From Stenotrophomonas aracearum (GTDB taxonomy: Bacteria > Pseudomonadota > Gammaproteobacteria > Xanthomonadales > Xanthomonadaceae), in the NCBI RefSeq assembly GCF_031834615.1, contig NZ_CP115543.1, forward strand, positions 2,925,001 through 2,989,000: a stretch of DNA of 64,000 nt, read 5' to 3'. Positions within the stretch are counted from its first letter, which is position 1. Every line of letters starts with the position of its first letter. Of this stretch, positions 47,157-55,169 are shown piece by piece. The notes under the pieces are model-generated. The model made no database searches and was not told the origin of the DNA. It saw nothing but the letters and a program-made list of their open reading frames with translations. The translations under genes were made by a program, and so were the position numbers.

Positions 47157-47453
47157 TCAATACTCGTCCGGCTTCGGCATCATCTCGTCGTCCCCGAAGA
47201 TCATCTTCTGGGTGAACTCGGTGACCCACCACTGCACGGCCATCTGCCGGGTCAGCTCGGCGATGTCCGGCGGCATCGGCTTGGTTTCATGCTCGGGGTC
47301 CTCCGGCGTCGGCTTGGTTTCCTGCCCGGACTCCTCCGGCTTGGTCGACGCCGCATCGATCGCGGCGCGCAGGCGCCGCATCAGGTTCTCCTGTTCGGCC
47401 TGCGGGCGATCAGGGTTGAAGGGCATGGCAACGCCCAACGGTTCAATGAACAT
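47157..47453 (-). CDS. Small acidic protein at the orgC position of the T3SS operon
   Basis: A 98-residue protein of unknown function. The N-terminal part is MFIEPLGVAMPFNPDRP. The middle is charged and Pro/Glu-rich with two similar units (EESGQETKPTPEDPEHETKP), and the C-terminal part ELTRQMAVQWWVTEFTQKM could form a helix. It is coupled to sctL through a TGATG junction, which supports it being a real gene. In SPI-1 the gene after orgB is orgC, a secreted needle-assembly factor; similarity to OrgC cannot be judged here. Confidence 0.7.
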   Translation of the reverse strand: MFIEPLGVAMPFNPDRPQAEQENLMRRLRAAIDAASTKPEESGQETKPTPEDPEHETKPMPPDIAELTRQMAVQWWVTEFTQKMIFGDDEMMPKPDEY

Positions 47454-48142
47454 CACTCCACTCCATGCACGGGTTGGGGAAACGGCAATCGCTTGAGCCG
47501 GGCATTGATGCCGGCGGCATAGTCACTGGCGCGCTGGCGCGCAGCCGCCTCGAGTGCGTTGGCGTCCACGCTGGCTTCCACGGCGGCGCTCATGGCGCCC
47601 GCCGGGTCCAGTTCGAACAACAACGGGCCTGCTTTCAGCATCGGCAATGCCGAACGTGCGGAAAGCAGTTGCAGTGCAGGCGCATCCGGCTTCTGCGCAA
47701 GCTGCGCCCGCACCGCGTCGCCCAGCGCCGACATCTGCTCGGGGACGTAGAGGACCAGTCCGGAATCGGCGTTGCCGAACAACTGTTCGCAGCGCCGCAC
47801 CACCAGTGCCGCGTCCACGCCTTCGGCGGTAAGGCTCGCCGCGATCACCTCGCGGACCTGGCCCAGCACTGCCTCGCGCACGGCCTGCACATTGCCCAGC
47901 GCGGCGGCCAGCAATGGCACCGCCTCACTGATGGCATCGGCATAGCCTTGGCCGAAGCCGGCCAGGCGCGCTTCGGTCGTGGCGGCGTCCACCTGCCCAG
48001 GCAACGCGCCCAGCACTTCAGAGGCGCGACGGCGCGCCGCCGATTCCAGCTGGTCGGCGCGTGCGGCCTGGCCGAGCGCGCTGGGTGCGATCACGCCGCC
48101 TTGGGCGTGCGCCAGGACGTGCTCAGGAAAGCTTTTCAACAT
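47453..48142 (-). CDS. sctL: T3SS stator protein SctL (OrgB/YscL)
   Basis: A 229-residue cytosolic protein expected to link the ATPase SctN to the sorting platform protein SctQ. It is rich in helix-forming residues with little hydrophobic content. The middle reads VLGQVREVIAASLTAEGVDA, and the C-terminal domain has LLFELDPAGAMSAAVEASVD, reminiscent of HrpE/YscL C-terminal folds. Identification leans on position: last of the sctD-F-I-J-K-L series. It overlaps the end of sctK by 20 bases. Confidence 0.8.
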   Translation of the reverse strand: MLKSFPEHVLAHAQGGVIAPSALGQAARADQLESAARRRASEVLGALPGQVDAATTEARLAGFGQGYADAISEAVPLLAAALGNVQAVREAVLGQVREVIAASLTAEGVDAALVVRRCEQLFGNADSGLVLYVPEQMSALGDAVRAQLAQKPDAPALQLLSARSALPMLKAGPLLFELDPAGAMSAAVEASVDANALEAAARQRASDYAAGINARLKRLPFPQPVHGVE

Positions 48143-48677
48143 AGGTCACCGCCGTCCAGAAAAGATCGAGGTCCGCGCGCTCGCCGGTGGGTGGGCGCGC
48201 GGGGTCTGCCGGGGCCGAGGCAAACGGCAGGCTCAGCCTGGCCGAGAGCCAGCTCGGCAACTGCGGCGCCAGCGACTGCACTTCGGCCCCGCCCCACAGC
48301 AGCAGGGTGTCGGCGAGGTCGGCATCGGTGGTTTCCGGCACCACGCTCGCGGGTTGCGATGCATGACCGGCCCGCATGAAGGCCTGCAGCGTGGGCGGCA
48401 GCGCCGCGCAGCCGCGTTGCGATGGCAGCCAGTCACGCAGCCTCGCGGCGGCCATCAGGCTGGCCACCTGTGGCAGGCGGGGCCACAAGCCAATCAACCG
48501 CCGCGGCAGAAGCTCCGACGGTGGCGCCAGCGACGCCGGCATCGGCAGGCGTCGCTGGCGGATCAACGCGGTGTTCAACCAGCGCTGCTGCTCGTGGCTG
48601 GCGTTGGCGTACAGCGCCTGCCACGGCCGATAGTAGGCAGCCGGTGCGTAGGCGATGCGCATGGCGTCATGCACCAC
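48123..48677 (-). CDS. sctK: T3SS sorting-platform protein SctK (OrgA)
   Basis: A 184-residue cytosolic protein. The start is taken at the GTG at 48677 because GGAGG lies seven bases upstream and the frame then overlaps the sctJ stop. The ATG at 48662 (MRIAYAPAAYY) is the alternative. The text fits the SctK family: YRPWQALYANAS near the start and LLPRRLIGLWPRLPQVASLM centrally. SctK links the pods of the sorting platform to the inner-membrane ring protein SctD. Confidence 0.78.
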   Translation of the reverse strand: MVHDAMRIAYAPAAYYRPWQALYANASHEQQRWLNTALIRQRRLPMPASLAPPSELLPRRLIGLWPRLPQVASLMAAARLRDWLPSQRGCAALPPTLQAFMRAGHASQPASVVPETTDADLADTLLLWGGAEVQSLAPQLPSWLSARLSLPFASAPADPARPPTGERADLDLFWTAVTYVEKLS

Positions 48678-49461
48678 GCCAGCGCCTCCAGCCGGTGGGG
48701 CCTTCGCGACGCAAGGTGGCACGCTGCCAGAGACTGCGCACACGGGTACCGACCGCCGGCACCAGCCGGACCAGGACCCAGCCGCCCAGCACCAGCAGCA
48801 CGGCGCCGACTGCGCAGAGCAGCATGAATGCCAGCGGCAGGCTGCGTTCGCTGCCGGTGGTCACCGCCAGCGTGCGTGGGCCTTCTACTTCGGTCAGGAT
48901 CACCGACACGTTGTCGTACTCGATGCCGTCGAAGGTGTTGCGCAGGAAGCGCTTCACCGACTGCAGCAGCACTTCCGCGTCGATGCCCGGGTCATGCGCG
49001 ATCACGGCAGCCACGTGCATGCGGCGACGTTCAACGCGGCGACCCTCGGTGCCCAGGTTGGCGTCGTAGTTCAGGTGCACGCGGCTGGACTGCACGCCGT
49101 CGAGCAGCGCCAGCGATTCTTCAAGCCGCTGTTCCACGGCGGAAATCAGCCGCGCCCGCTCGCCCAGCGGCGTGCTGACCAGCGAGTCGGCCGGGAACGC
49201 GGCAGCGACCTGGCTACGCGGCGCCGATGGGAGATCATTGCGCTGCATCAGTTCAATCGACTCGGGCAGGTCGCGCGGCGCCACCTGCACCTGGTAACCG
49301 CCCTTGCCGGCGTTGAGTTTCTCGGCGGTGATGTTATGCCGCAGCAGCACGGCGATGACTTCATTGGCCTGGCGCTCGTCCAGGTTTTCCAGCAGTGGCT
49401 TGCGCGCGCAGCCGACCAGCAGCAGCACCGCAAGCAGGGGAGCACCACGCGCCACCGGCAC
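48667..49461 (-). CDS. sctJ: T3SS inner-membrane ring lipoprotein SctJ (PrgK)
   Basis: A 264-residue lipoprotein with lipobox LVGC at the N-terminus (LLAVLLLVGCARKPLL). The ring-building motif domain follows (ERQANEVIAVLLRHNITAEK), and then SRVHLNYDANLG and VSVILTEVE. A C-terminal membrane helix lies near AFMLLCAVGAVLLVLGGWVL. These are the standard features of PrgK/MxiJ/YscJ. No ATG exists in this frame upstream, so translation must begin at GTG (49461 or 49455). There are 34 bases between it and the sctI stop. Confidence 0.95.
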   Translation of the reverse strand: MPVARGAPLLAVLLLVGCARKPLLENLDERQANEVIAVLLRHNITAEKLNAGKGGYQVQVAPRDLPESIELMQRNDLPSAPRSQVAAAFPADSLVSTPLGERARLISAVEQRLEESLALLDGVQSSRVHLNYDANLGTEGRRVERRRMHVAAVIAHDPGIDAEVLLQSVKRFLRNTFDGIEYDNVSVILTEVEGPRTLAVTTGSERSLPLAFMLLCAVGAVLLVLGGWVLVRLVPAVGTRVRSLWQRATLRREGPTGWRRWRGA

Positions 49462-49495
49462 AGGCGGCGCGCAGCGGCCGTGAATGACGGCATGT

Positions 49496-49855
49496 TCATG
49501 ACTTGAGCAGCGTCTCCACGGTCTTGTTGGCGTGGTTGGCCAGGCCGGCCGCCACGATCATGCGTTTGGTGTAATCGGCCAGGTTCAGCTGCAGCTCGAT
49601 CAGTGCGGCCGGGCTGGTGGCGGTGTCGGCGTTGTTGCTGGCTGCCTGGATCCTGCCCAGGTCCTGGCCGGCGCTGACATAGCTGTTGGCCAGGGCGTGG
49701 CTCATGCGGTCCGACAGCGTCATGGTGCCGCCTGTGGCGTCGCCACCCACGTTGAGTTCGGTCGCGATCGGGGTCACTTGCATGGGGGTATCTCCTGCGG
49801 GGGTTCCGCCTGCGGTCCGGGTACCGGCAGCGGCGCTGCTGGTACCGGATGTCAT
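49496..49855 (-). CDS. sctI: T3SS inner rod protein SctI (PrgJ)
   Basis: A 119-residue protein. The N-terminal 40 residues are Gly/Thr/Ser-rich. The C-terminal part has LIELQLNLADYTKRMIVAAG and ends NHANKTVETLLKS, the conserved end of rod subunits, needed for assembly at the base of the needle. The start ATG shares its A with the sctF stop (TGATG), so the two are coupled. Confidence 0.88.
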   Translation of the reverse strand: MTSGTSSAAAGTRTAGGTPAGDTPMQVTPIATELNVGGDATGGTMTLSDRMSHALANSYVSAGQDLGRIQAASNNADTATSPAALIELQLNLADYTKRMIVAAGLANHANKTVETLLKS

Positions 49856-50178
49856 CAACCCAGGTTGCGGGCGTTCTGCTTCTGCATGTCCGACAGGCTC
49901 TTGGCCGAGTTGGACTGCAGGGTGCGGTAGGTGGTGTAGCCGGACAGGGCGGTCTGGTAGTCGGCCAGATGCGCCGGATTGGTGGGGTCGCCGCCGTTGC
50001 CGTCCTTGTCCCCCGCCAGCTTTGCGAAGGCTGCGTCGAGTTCCCCCTTCAGCTTCTCCACGCCCTTGTCGAAACGGTCACTGTGATCGCCCAACCAGCC
50101 CCAGGATTTGCTCGGGTCGGGCTTGTCGCCATCGAAGTCGCCACCAACGGGGACAGGATTAATAGTTGCCATGCTCAT
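49855..50178 (-). CDS. sctF: T3SS needle subunit SctF (PrgI)
   Basis: A 107-residue protein, about 25 longer than PrgI. The C-terminal helix (LADYQTALSGYTTYRTLQSN then SAKSLSDMQKQ) matches needle subunits. The N-terminal WGWLGDHSDRFDKGVEKLKG is the first helix. The turn between helices, usually a short Pro loop, carries DKDGNGGD (residues 57-64), a calcium-loop-like sequence, and the N-terminus is also acidic (GGDFDGDKPDP). GGAG seven bases upstream supports the start. Confidence 0.9.
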   Translation of the reverse strand: MSMATINPVPVGGDFDGDKPDPSKSWGWLGDHSDRFDKGVEKLKGELDAAFAKLAGDKDGNGGDPTNPAHLADYQTALSGYTTYRTLQSNSAKSLSDMQKQNARNLG

Positions 50179-50205
50179 GTATTTGCTCCAAGAAAAACAG
50201 AAAGG

Positions 50206-51384
50206 TCAACGGCTACCTGCCGTGGAAAACTCCCAGCGACCCTCGCCCACCGAGAGCAGTTGATCCTGGGAATACTGGTAGGAACGCCCTTTCAACAGGT
50301 CGTCCCACAATCGGATGCTGATGCGCACGCGGCGCTCGCCCCACTGCTGCACGAAGTCGTCGCGGTAGCGCGCCATGGCGTGCAGGGAGGCGTCATCAAG
50401 AAACACGTCGTTGGAGATGCTGGCCCGCCCGGCCTGCCCACCGGCGCGGGTGCTGATGCCGCGCGCGCGCAGCTCGGCGCGTGCCAGCGACACCAGTTCG
50501 CCATCGCCGACCGAGCGCACGTCGATCTCCGCTGCGTAGGGCATCTGAGGCGCCAGTAGCGCCTGCACCTGGCGGCGGCGTTCCACATCGTTCATGCCCA
50601 GCGCGGTGATCACCACTTCCGGACGCTGCGGGCTGCGCAGGCGCACGATGGCGTAGTCGACGCGGGCGCTGTCGAGCACACTGCCGATGCGCGCCGCTTC
50701 CACGTGACGGTCGCGATACTGATCCTGGAGCCGGCCGGCGCGCTGGCTGGCGCGCTGGCCCCACGCCACAGCTTCGGCGTTGTCGGCCAAGGCGTACAGG
50801 CGTCCCGTTGCGTCGTGCACCACGGTGTAGTTGTAGGGGGATTTGGCAAGCACCGCTTCCAGCGTGCGCACCTGGGTGGCCGGGCGCTGCGTGTCATACA
50901 GCCACCAGCCGCTGGCGCCCAGCACCACCGTCACCACTGCGACAGCGGCCCAGCGGCGTACGCCGCCCGCGCGTGCGGGTCGCTTGATGGGCGGAAGGGT
51001 CAAGCCCTCGTCCACCACCACCGGCAGCCGATGGTCCAGGACCGCAGCCGACCAGGATTGATCTTCAGCACGCACCGCCATCGCCAGCCCGGCCACATGC
51101 ACCACGGCGTTGAGCGGCAGTTCCTGCGGCGACCAGAACTCGGCGCCTTCCGCCCGAACTTCGAGCCGTACCTCATCGTCGGTGAGGTGGATCCGGAACG
51201 ATGCCGGGGACAGGTCACCCGGAATGTAGAACACGTTGTCGGCGTTGGCCAGGGTGGTGCCCAGCTGTCCCTGGTGCAGGGTGCGGGCCGGGCCGACATG
51301 GAAGACGGTGTCGCCGGGGGAGAGCGTGAATTCCACGCCATCGAGCTGGCCGGAAAGCAGTTTCAACTTGTGCGCGGGAAGCAT
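50206..51384 (-). CDS. sctD: T3SS inner-membrane ring protein SctD (PrgH)
   Basis: About 392 residues. An N-terminal FHA-like cytoplasmic domain (LKLLSGQLDGVEFTLSPGDT) is followed by a membrane helix (WAAVAVVTVVLGASGWWLY, near residue 150) and a long periplasmic ring-building part. It ends QYSQDQLLSVGEGRWEFSTA. This plan is PrgH/MxiG-like. The start at 51384 (MLPAHKLKLL) sits at the fold; upstream frame has no support. Presumably first gene of a subunit sctD-F-I-J-K-L, with 132 bases upstream that could hold a promoter. Confidence 0.88.
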   Translation of the reverse strand: MLPAHKLKLLSGQLDGVEFTLSPGDTVFHVGPARTLHQGQLGTTLANADNVFYIPGDLSPASFRIHLTDDEVRLEVRAEGAEFWSPQELPLNAVVHVAGLAMAVRAEDQSWSAAVLDHRLPVVVDEGLTLPPIKRPARAGGVRRWAAVAVVTVVLGASGWWLYDTQRPATQVRTLEAVLAKSPYNYTVVHDATGRLYALADNAEAVAWGQRASQRAGRLQDQYRDRHVEAARIGSVLDSARVDYAIVRLRSPQRPEVVITALGMNDVERRRQVQALLAPQMPYAAEIDVRSVGDGELVSLARAELRARGISTRAGGQAGRASISNDVFLDDASLHAMARYRDDFVQQWGERRVRISIRLWDDLLKGRSYQYSQDQLLSVGEGRWEFSTAGSR

Positions 51385-51516
51385 GGGAGTCCGGGGAAAG
51401 CGGGAGCGAGAAGGCCGCTGCACAAGGCATTGCGGCGACGACGCGCAGACTGACAGCTCCCCCGGAGCCCCTCCATGAAATATCTTTCAATGTCCGATTA
51501 CTACGTTTTCTTGTAG

Positions 51517-52137
51517 TCAGTGCACGCCGCGATACAACGCCGTGACTTTCTCGACATAACGTCGGGTTTCACTGAACGGCGGGACACGGTTGCCGTGGCG
51601 CTGCACGGCGACCTCGCCGGCGTTGTACGCGGCCAGCATCAGGGTCAGGTCGCCATTGAAGCGACGGTGCAGCCAGACAAGGTAGGCGGTGCCCGCCCGC
51701 AGGTTCTGCAGGGGGTCGAACAGGTCGTTGGCGCCGAAGCGTTTGCCCGTGGCCGGGATGACCTGCATCAGGCCGAGCGCACCGGCGTGGGAACGGGCCT
51801 GGTGGTTGTAGGCGGATTCGACGCGAACGATCGCGTGCAGCAGGCGTGCGTCTACTCCGTGTTCAGCAGCAACCTGTTCGATCATCGGACTCCAGCGGGA
51901 CGCCGCCTTGGGCATGGCGGAGGGTGCGACGGTCTTCACCGTCGCAACGCGTGCCGCTGGCTTCGGTCCTGCCGGCACGAAGGGACGATGCGGATCAAAC
52001 GCCGTTGCCCCCGCGAGGGGGGCATCGGAGACCTGCAGTTTTCCATGACGGTCCAGGCTGGCGAACACCTGGCTGGCCGCAACCGGCGTGGCGATGGCGA
52101 GAAGCGCCATCGCCAGCCCTGCATTCAGGCCGACCAC
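51517..52137 (-). CDS. T3SS-associated lytic transglycosylase (IagB/IpgF-like)
   Basis: A 206-residue periplasmic enzyme. A hydrophobic export signal (AGLAMALLAIATPVAAS) precedes a linker and an SLT domain with the catalytic Glu in AIVRVESAYNHQA. GALGLMQVIPATG and AAYNAGEVAV are the two other conserved motifs. It opens the murein for needle passage. A GTG at 52137 overlaps the acyl carrier gene; an ATG nine codons on is possible. Position after the ACP gene mirrors iagB in SPI-1. Confidence 0.92.
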   Translation of the reverse strand: MVGLNAGLAMALLAIATPVAASQVFASLDRHGKLQVSDAPLAGATAFDPHRPFVPAGPKPAARVATVKTVAPSAMPKAASRWSPMIEQVAAEHGVDARLLHAIVRVESAYNHQARSHAGALGLMQVIPATGKRFGANDLFDPLQNLRAGTAYLVWLHRRFNGDLTLMLAAYNAGEVAVQRHGNRVPPFSETRRYVEKVTALYRGVH

Positions 52138-52382
52138 GGCGGTGCGTCCGGCCCGGCCATGGCGAGATGCAGGTCAGCCAGGGTGACCACGTCGCGCAGC
52201 GCTTCAGCATCGGGCAGTGTTCCACCGGCCTCCTCGATCTGGATCAGCAGCGCGTGCATTTCCAGGGAGTCGATCTCCAGGTCTTCGACCAGGCGCTGCT
52301 GCGACCCTATCTCCTCCAACGGCCGACCAAGATGGTCGGCCGTCAGACGGCGGAGGTCCTGCAGGTTCAACACGTTGTTCAC
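52125..52382 (-). CDS. Acyl carrier protein in the T3SS locus (IacP-like)
   Basis: An 85-residue protein with the ACP fold and the phosphopantetheine serine in EIDSLEMHALL (DSLEM, about Ser39). It begins with GTG at 52382, overlapping the effector stop in a GTGA junction, so it is coupled to the large upstream gene. In SPI-1 the ACP IacP lies at the same place and affects secretion of translocators and effectors. The neighbouring sequence is T3SS only; no fatty-acid or polyketide gene is nearby. Confidence 0.92.
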   Translation of the reverse strand: MNNVLNLQDLRRLTADHLGRPLEEIGSQQRLVEDLEIDSLEMHALLIQIEEAGGTLPDAEALRDVVTLADLHLAMAGPDAPPWSA

Positions 52383-55141
52383 AGCGCCGTCCGCAACTGA
52401 CGAGGACTCAATTGCTTGAGCTCGGCGATCACCTCGCCCATCTGCGCCTTCGCCGTGCGTGCCTTCAGCTCAACCGGCGCACGGTCCGCGACACGGTCGA
52501 CCCGCTGGGGCTCCCAGTCGGCGCTCGACGGACCAAGGGGCGACTCATTGCCGGAATCAGCACTTTCCCCCGCACCACTATCGCTATCGGAGAAGTACTC
52601 GACCTTATCGTCAAATCGGACATGACGTTCAACAGTGCCTCGCGGAGAGCGCGAGTCGGCGACAATCCGGTCACGAAGCGGGTCCGGGCGGCTGCCAGTC
52701 GAACTGACACTGGCCAGCGAATCGGAGCGACTGCGTAGCGTTGTCGTCGTGGCAGAGGAACCCGGCGGCCAAGAGATGGAGCGGGCCAGCGCCGCCAGCT
52801 GCGATGGGATGCCCGCAGGCGCTCCGCGCTCCAGATTCTTCCCTGTCACCGAAACAATAGGCGGAGAGGAAAGCTCCTTCTGACGTCCTGCGAGGACCTG
52901 TTGGGCATTGGACACTACGTCTCGGGCGTGCTCGGGCGGCGACATCCGGGGCGGAGTCTGCGGTGCAATCATGCGGGTCTCGCTGACTTCAATACCCTCA
53001 TCGTCGCGATCAGACTCAGGATGCTCCGCATCCGAGAGCTTGTTCAAAGAATCAAGCACGGCGGCTTGCCTGACTGCATCGCTGACAGGCGACGACAGCG
53101 GCGAACGCAGCGGCGTCGACGTCACACCAAGCGCAAGCGGCTCGATCCGCAGCTCATCGCGTCCCAACCACTGCTGACCGGAGAGCAACCTCGCAAGCCG
53201 GTCGAGCTCCGCGGACCGCGGAACGGCGTCCGACACAGGTTTGGGACGGAAGTCTACGTTGCCGGGCCGGTCATTCCTGCCTGCCTCGCCTTGGGCGACC
53301 TTCAGCTTCCGGGCGGCCAGATACTGCTTCAGATCGACCGCCGACAGCGTCCGGTTCGGCCGCGTAGCAGCAGCCTCGGAACTGTTGAAGAGGGAACGCT
53401 GGCCTACCGGCTGGTAGGGATCCTCAGGCGTTCCGGCGGGCGCGATGTCGAGTGCCGCAAGGTAGTTGAGCCACTCCCGATCCACATCGTCGGTGGTACC
53501 CGGCGCGCCGGATACGTTGAACCGGTTGGTACGATCAAGCTTGATTCTAATCGAGGTGTTGGTATCGGTATCGCTCTTGATGCGCTGCATGTCGTCGTCG
53601 CCCTTCTGCTGAAGGTTGCGATCAGAGCGGGTCAGATCGAGCTGGTCGCCACCGTCCGGCCGCTTCGGGTCGGACGGTTGCTTCGGCGGCGACGAACGGC
53701 CGTCCGTCTGATCTTCCGATCCACGCGGAGTGCGACGCGTCCCATCATTGCCATTCCCGCTTCCGCGCTCCAAAACGTTTTCCGTACGATCATCCTGGCG
53801 GATGATCTTCTGCGTGCTGTCATTCGATCCCTGCTGCTTGCGCTCGGCCACATCGACGCGCCGGGGCGAGGGAGTGCCAAGGCTGTCAAGCGAGCCCAGG
53901 TCGATACTTTGGGTGGATAGGGTCGCGTGGCGCTCCCGCAGTGTGTGACCATCAAGGTCATTACGCGCGTCAGTGCCCCTGCTCTCGAACTCGGTTCGAC
54001 TCACGATGTTCCGAAGGCGCGCATTGTCCTCCAGCAGTTTGGCAATGAGGTCCGACTGCGACCGGAGCCGCTCCTGGGTCGCGCCCAGCCTCTGGCCGAT
54101 ACGGTGTGCATCCTTGACCAGGTTTCGCACCTCGTTCAATGGGAGCGAACGATCGCGCTCCATGAACTTGACAAGATCGCCGAGCTCATTGACCACCTTC
54201 ACGGGCGAATGCACGTTGTTGTAGAGCACGGGGGCGCCGGGCCCCGCGAGGTTACGCAGCTCGTCCGGCCGAACCGGTGCGTTGACATCCACCGGATCAG
54301 CGGGTGACTCGCCCGCCTGCCCCTTTTGTCCGGGCACGATGTATTCCGCTGTCTTCAGAATATCCAGAACGGCACCGCTGAACGACTCGGCGCCTCCCGT
54401 TCCGATGTGTGATATCAACCCAGCTTCCAGCTTGTGTGCGGCGGTGGACACGATCACGTCGAGCAGCTTCTTTGCGCCATCGGGCTCCTGGAAGGCTTCC
54501 ACCAGATGCGGCTGACGTTCCGTGAGGCTCTGCAGGATGGAATTGGGAAGAATGGACTGCGCGACACCGCGCAGCAATTCTTCCGATCCCACCTCGCCTG
54601 CGCACTTGACCATCAGCTTCTTGCCGGCTTCCACCGCATCGCACACTTTCCCGGTGTACTTGTTCCTGGCTGCGTCCGGGATGCCTTTGCACTCCCCCAT
54701 CCGGATTCCGATGGTCACAAGGTTCTTGTCGAACTTGTCCAACAGCGGCGCCAGGCGCTCCGCATCCGCGCCTTCGCGCAGCAGCTCGACAATTGCGCCA
54801 CGCACCGCACCAAACGTCGTCAGGTACTCCACCAGCACGGGACCCAGCTGTTCGGCACTCCTCGTGCCGAGCAGGTCAATCCCCTTTCCGATGGACACCT
54901 GCTCATCTCTGGACAACGATGCCTTGCCCGCCTCCATGACGCTGCGGGACACGCTCATCGCATCCGCATAGGCCATGCGCTCATGCGTTCCGCGCGCGTG
55001 CGTCAACCGGCAACGGGCCGGGCCCACCCCATTTCTGACGTCGTTGAGCACCATCCGGCTGAGCATGGCGCGCAGTACGGGGGTTGACGCTGGACGAGCA
55101 GCGGCGGATGCGCCTGAAAGCGCGTTGGAAATACCGGGCAT
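52379..55141 (-). CDS. Large putative T3SS effector at the sipA position
   Basis: A 920-residue protein I do not recognise. Residues 1-20 are Ser/Ala-rich (MPGISNALSGASAAARPAST), like secretion signals. About residues 50-290 look globular and helical. About 300-390 contain charged helices with coiled-coil character (LGATQERLRSQSDLIAKLLE). From about 400 on it is mostly disordered, rich in Ser, Asp, Pro and Arg. RHVRFDDKVEYF (839-850) fits an RVxF motif. A short helical C-terminus ends QLSPRQLRTAL. The start at 55141 has GGAG seven bases upstream. It lies between the tip genes and the ACP gene, where sipA is in SPI-1. Similarity to SipA is not evident. Confidence 0.75.
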   Translation of the reverse strand: MPGISNALSGASAAARPASTPVLRAMLSRMVLNDVRNGVGPARCRLTHARGTHERMAYADAMSVSRSVMEAGKASLSRDEQVSIGKGIDLLGTRSAEQLGPVLVEYLTTFGAVRGAIVELLREGADAERLAPLLDKFDKNLVTIGIRMGECKGIPDAARNKYTGKVCDAVEAGKKLMVKCAGEVGSEELLRGVAQSILPNSILQSLTERQPHLVEAFQEPDGAKKLLDVIVSTAAHKLEAGLISHIGTGGAESFSGAVLDILKTAEYIVPGQKGQAGESPADPVDVNAPVRPDELRNLAGPGAPVLYNNVHSPVKVVNELGDLVKFMERDRSLPLNEVRNLVKDAHRIGQRLGATQERLRSQSDLIAKLLEDNARLRNIVSRTEFESRGTDARNDLDGHTLRERHATLSTQSIDLGSLDSLGTPSPRRVDVAERKQQGSNDSTQKIIRQDDRTENVLERGSGNGNDGTRRTPRGSEDQTDGRSSPPKQPSDPKRPDGGDQLDLTRSDRNLQQKGDDDMQRIKSDTDTNTSIRIKLDRTNRFNVSGAPGTTDDVDREWLNYLAALDIAPAGTPEDPYQPVGQRSLFNSSEAAATRPNRTLSAVDLKQYLAARKLKVAQGEAGRNDRPGNVDFRPKPVSDAVPRSAELDRLARLLSGQQWLGRDELRIEPLALGVTSTPLRSPLSSPVSDAVRQAAVLDSLNKLSDAEHPESDRDDEGIEVSETRMIAPQTPPRMSPPEHARDVVSNAQQVLAGRQKELSSPPIVSVTGKNLERGAPAGIPSQLAALARSISWPPGSSATTTTLRSRSDSLASVSSTGSRPDPLRDRIVADSRSPRGTVERHVRFDDKVEYFSDSDSGAGESADSGNESPLGPSSADWEPQRVDRVADRAPVELKARTAKAQMGEVIAELKQLSPRQLRTAL

Positions 55142-55169
55142 AACTAAATCTCCAGTAAAATTACGCAAC

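Noticed and set aside
52125..52382. Acyl carrier protein as part of a biosynthetic cluster
   Set aside because: No synthase, transferase or thioesterase lies nearby. Placement and coupling match IacP of SPI-1 systems.
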